7,139 bases of DNA from Bacilli bacterium (GTDB lineage Bacteria; Bacillota_I; Bacilli_A; RF39; UBA660), in contig JAQUEG010000033.1 of NCBI GenBank assembly GCA_028685275.1, forward strand, positions 1 to 7,139, in the 5' to 3' direction. Positions 6,126 through 7,139 of the stretch are shown here, piece by piece. Each line of letters opens with the position of its first letter. Within the stretch, counting starts at the first letter, position 1. A program made the translations under genes and the position numbers. The notes beneath the pieces are model-generated. The model worked only from the letters and a program-made list of their open reading frames with translations, made no database searches and had not been told where the DNA came from.

Positions 6126-6443
6126 CTATTTTATTAAGTCTTCAATATATTTCCGTAATCGTTCTGCTTCTGTTCCTAAAATAATTTTAAGTTGATTATC
6201 AATTTCTACAATTCCACGTGCTCCTAATTTTTGAATTGCATCTTTATTAACTATTGATACATCTTTTAACATCACTTTAAAACGTGACATATTAGCTTCT
6301 ACACTAATAATATTATCTTTTCCACCTAAATATTCAACTAATTTATTAGCTTCAATATGAAAGTCTTTCTTACTAGCTTTAATAATAACTAAAGCTGCAA
6401 TAACTAATACTACTATAATAATTAAATATTGAATATATTGCAT
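6126..6443 (-). CDS. Membrane-anchored EIIB-like domain protein lacking the catalytic cysteine
   Basis: A 105-residue protein with one N-terminal membrane segment (about 4-21) and a domain (33-105) resembling the EIIB domain of glucose-family PTS transporters: LVEYLGGKDNI, VEANMSRFKV and IQKLGARGIVEI...LKIILG. In working EIIB the second block reads DACxTRLRV with a Cys that carries the phosphate; here N51 stands at that place and the whole protein has no cysteine. It therefore cannot pass phosphate in the known way. A regulatory, binding or scaffold role is possible; no IIC or IIA partner is seen nearby. The frame extends to GTG 6452, but ATG 6443 is preferred, with AAAGGTGAT just upstream. 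It lies 129 nt before the KinB-like gene on the same strand. Confidence 0.8.
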   Translation of the reverse strand: MQYIQYLIIIVVLVIAALVIIKASKKDFHIEANKLVEYLGGKDNIISVEANMSRFKVMLKDVSIVNKDAIQKLGARGIVEIDNQLKIILGTEAERLRKYIEDLIK

Positions 6444-6460
6444 ATCTATCACCTTTTTAT

Positions 6461-6466
6461 ATTATA
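6461..6466 (-). promoter_or_regulatory. Candidate -10 for the EIIB-like gene
   Basis: A perfect TATAAT on the minus strand lies 17 nt before ATG 6443. The -35 region is T-rich and does not match TTGACA. A second TATAAT on the same strand (6516-6511) is further upstream and could be used instead. Confidence 0.4.
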
Positions 6467-6514
6467 CTATATCCTTTATAAAAATAAAACTGTTAATATT
6501 TAGGTTTTAATTAT

Positions 6515-6543
6515 ACACTGCTTTGAAGTTAAAGAATATCTTA
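6515..6543 (+). promoter_or_regulatory. Weak candidate sigma-K promoter for the coat protein gene
   Basis: AATATCTTA at 6535-6543 differs by one base from the sigma-K -10 CATAnnnTA. Imperfect mACm-like -35s (TACA or CACT) lie 15-17 nt upstream. TATACACT at 6512-6519 is a one-mismatch sigma-E -10, but the good TAATATT before it is only 11 nt away. None is convincing alone. Confidence 0.25.
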
Positions 6544-6576
6544 TTAATATACAAGATAAAGGGGTGGAATATATAA

Positions 6577-7002
6577 ATGTGCAATAACAATGAAGATTGT
6601 AAATGCATTGGCGATATCCTTAGAATTATTTATTTAGCACAAAAAAATGCTAAAAAACATGATGAATTAGATACTTGTGATCGCAAATTTCTAGGAGGAT
6701 TAGGATGCCGTGTTGAATGCAACACAAGACCGGTTCAATTATTCTTAAAATGCAATAATGGTAATCAACCATTACAAATGTCAACAACTAAAGAACCAAT
6801 AAATGAAACAACTTGTTTCTCTAATGTATTTAGAATTGAAAAAATTGAAGATTGCTGTGCAACCTTCCGTGTACTAGAAAAAGAAGAAGCATGTCCTAGA
6901 GGTCCAATTACTTTTGCTGCAACAGATTCATTTTTCACAATAGACTTGCGTTGTGTATGTATTATTAAATGTTTAGAAGATACATTCGTCGATTGCGTTT
7001 AA
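6577..7002 (+). CDS. Spore coat/crust protein of the CotY/CotZ (ExsY) family
   Basis: A 141-residue protein with 15 cysteines. The C-terminal half carries the family pattern: CFSNVFRIEKIEDCCATFRVL, matching the CFNTVFFRVERV...CATL stretch of B. subtilis CotZ, and later FTIDLRCVCIIKCL, matching EVDLDCFCAINCL. An N-terminal CKCIGDILRIIYLAQ segment precedes it. CotY, CotZ and ExsY form disulfide-linked two-dimensional lattices on the outer spore surface (crust or exosporium); this one likely does the same in the mother cell. Length is close to B. subtilis CotZ (about 148). ATG 6577 is preceded by AAAGGGGTGG. It is divergent from the EIIB-like gene and stands alone, with a terminator downstream. 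Whether it is CotY- or CotZ-equivalent cannot be told. Confidence 0.92.
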   Translation: MCNNNEDCKCIGDILRIIYLAQKNAKKHDELDTCDRKFLGGLGCRVECNTRPVQLFLKCNNGNQPLQMSTTKEPINETTCFSNVFRIEKIEDCCATFRVLEKEEACPRGPITFAATDSFFTIDLRCVCIIKCLEDTFVDCV

Positions 7003-7032
7003 AAAAAGCCACTAATTATGAAGTGATATGAT

Positions 7033-7069
7033 AAAAGTAGACAGGTAAAAAAACACCAGTCTACTTTTT
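7033..7069 (+). terminator. Strong intrinsic terminator after the coat protein gene
   Basis: AAAAGTAGAC-A-GGT pairs with ACC-A-GTCTACTTTT around an A-rich loop (one A-A mismatch) and is followed by a T-run. It lies 30 nt after the coat gene stop. Its AAAAGTAGACA arm also resembles the end sequences of some IS3-family elements, so it may belong to an insertion sequence rather than to the coat gene. Confidence 0.8.
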
Positions 7070-7102
7070 CTATGCTAAAATTAAATAAAGGAGATAAAAT
7101 AT

Positions 7103-7139
7103 ATGGGAAAACCTGCGGGAACAAAAAATAGAATGAGAA
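7103..7139 (+). CDS. Start of an unidentified gene (first 12 codons), possibly a transposase OrfA
   Basis: ATG 7103 follows AAAGGAG (7087-7093) by 9 nt and opens MGKPAGTKNRMR before the window ends. The strong ribosome binding site supports a real start. A basic N-terminus of this kind is seen in helix-turn-helix OrfA proteins of IS3-type elements, and the hairpin just upstream would suit an element end. Twelve residues are too few to identify it. Confidence 0.5.
   Translation, partial: MGKPAGTKNRMR

Noticed and set aside
1..7139. CRISPR array, tRNA, rRNA or phage genes
   Set aside because: No spaced direct repeats, cloverleaf or rRNA-like stretches, or phage-type genes were seen on either strand.

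Overview
The window is about 70% A+T and reads as chromosome from a low-GC, endospore-forming Firmicute of the Bacilli/Erysipelotrichia type. The evidence is strong AAGGAGG-type ribosome binding sites, the standard genetic code (Trp is TGG, no in-frame TGA), a rimP-nusA-ylxR-infB operon, a KinB-like sporulation kinase, a perfect Spo0A box, a mother-cell-type promoter and a CotY/CotZ-family spore coat protein. The species cannot be named from this sequence alone.

Region 1 (about 1-2815, minus strand) is the translation/transcription-factor operon rimP-nusA-ylxR-infB; infB runs off the left edge. The genes overlap or nearly touch. Two features depart from the Bacillus pattern: ylxQ, normally between ylxR and infB, is missing, and RimP stops after its N-terminal domain. 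The leader, starting at an extended -10 promoter, carries a 10-bp hairpin with a broken U-run just before rimP. It resembles the NusA-dependent attenuator known for the B. subtilis operon.

Region 2 (2816-4493, plus strand) is a two-gene unit divergent from region 1: a CPBP-family membrane protease and a membrane-anchored YkuE-type metallophosphoesterase, ended by a clear intrinsic terminator. The shared intergenic region has T-tracts centred about every 10 bp, so it may be intrinsically bent.

Region 3 (4500-7002) looks sporulation-related. It holds a 57-residue Gly/Tyr/Pro-rich protein behind a sigma-E/sigma-K-like promoter, and a convergent KinB-like multi-pass histidine kinase sharing a bidirectional terminator with it. 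A Spo0A box sits in the kinase promoter. Next come a membrane-anchored EIIB-like protein that has lost its phosphorylatable cysteine and a divergent Cys-rich CotY/CotZ-like coat protein. A plausible reading is that the kinase feeds Spo0A, Spo0A acts back on the kinase gene, and the two small proteins are made later in the mother cell; this is inference.

Region 4 (7003-7139) has a strong hairpin terminator and the first 12 codons of another gene, possibly the start of an insertion sequence.
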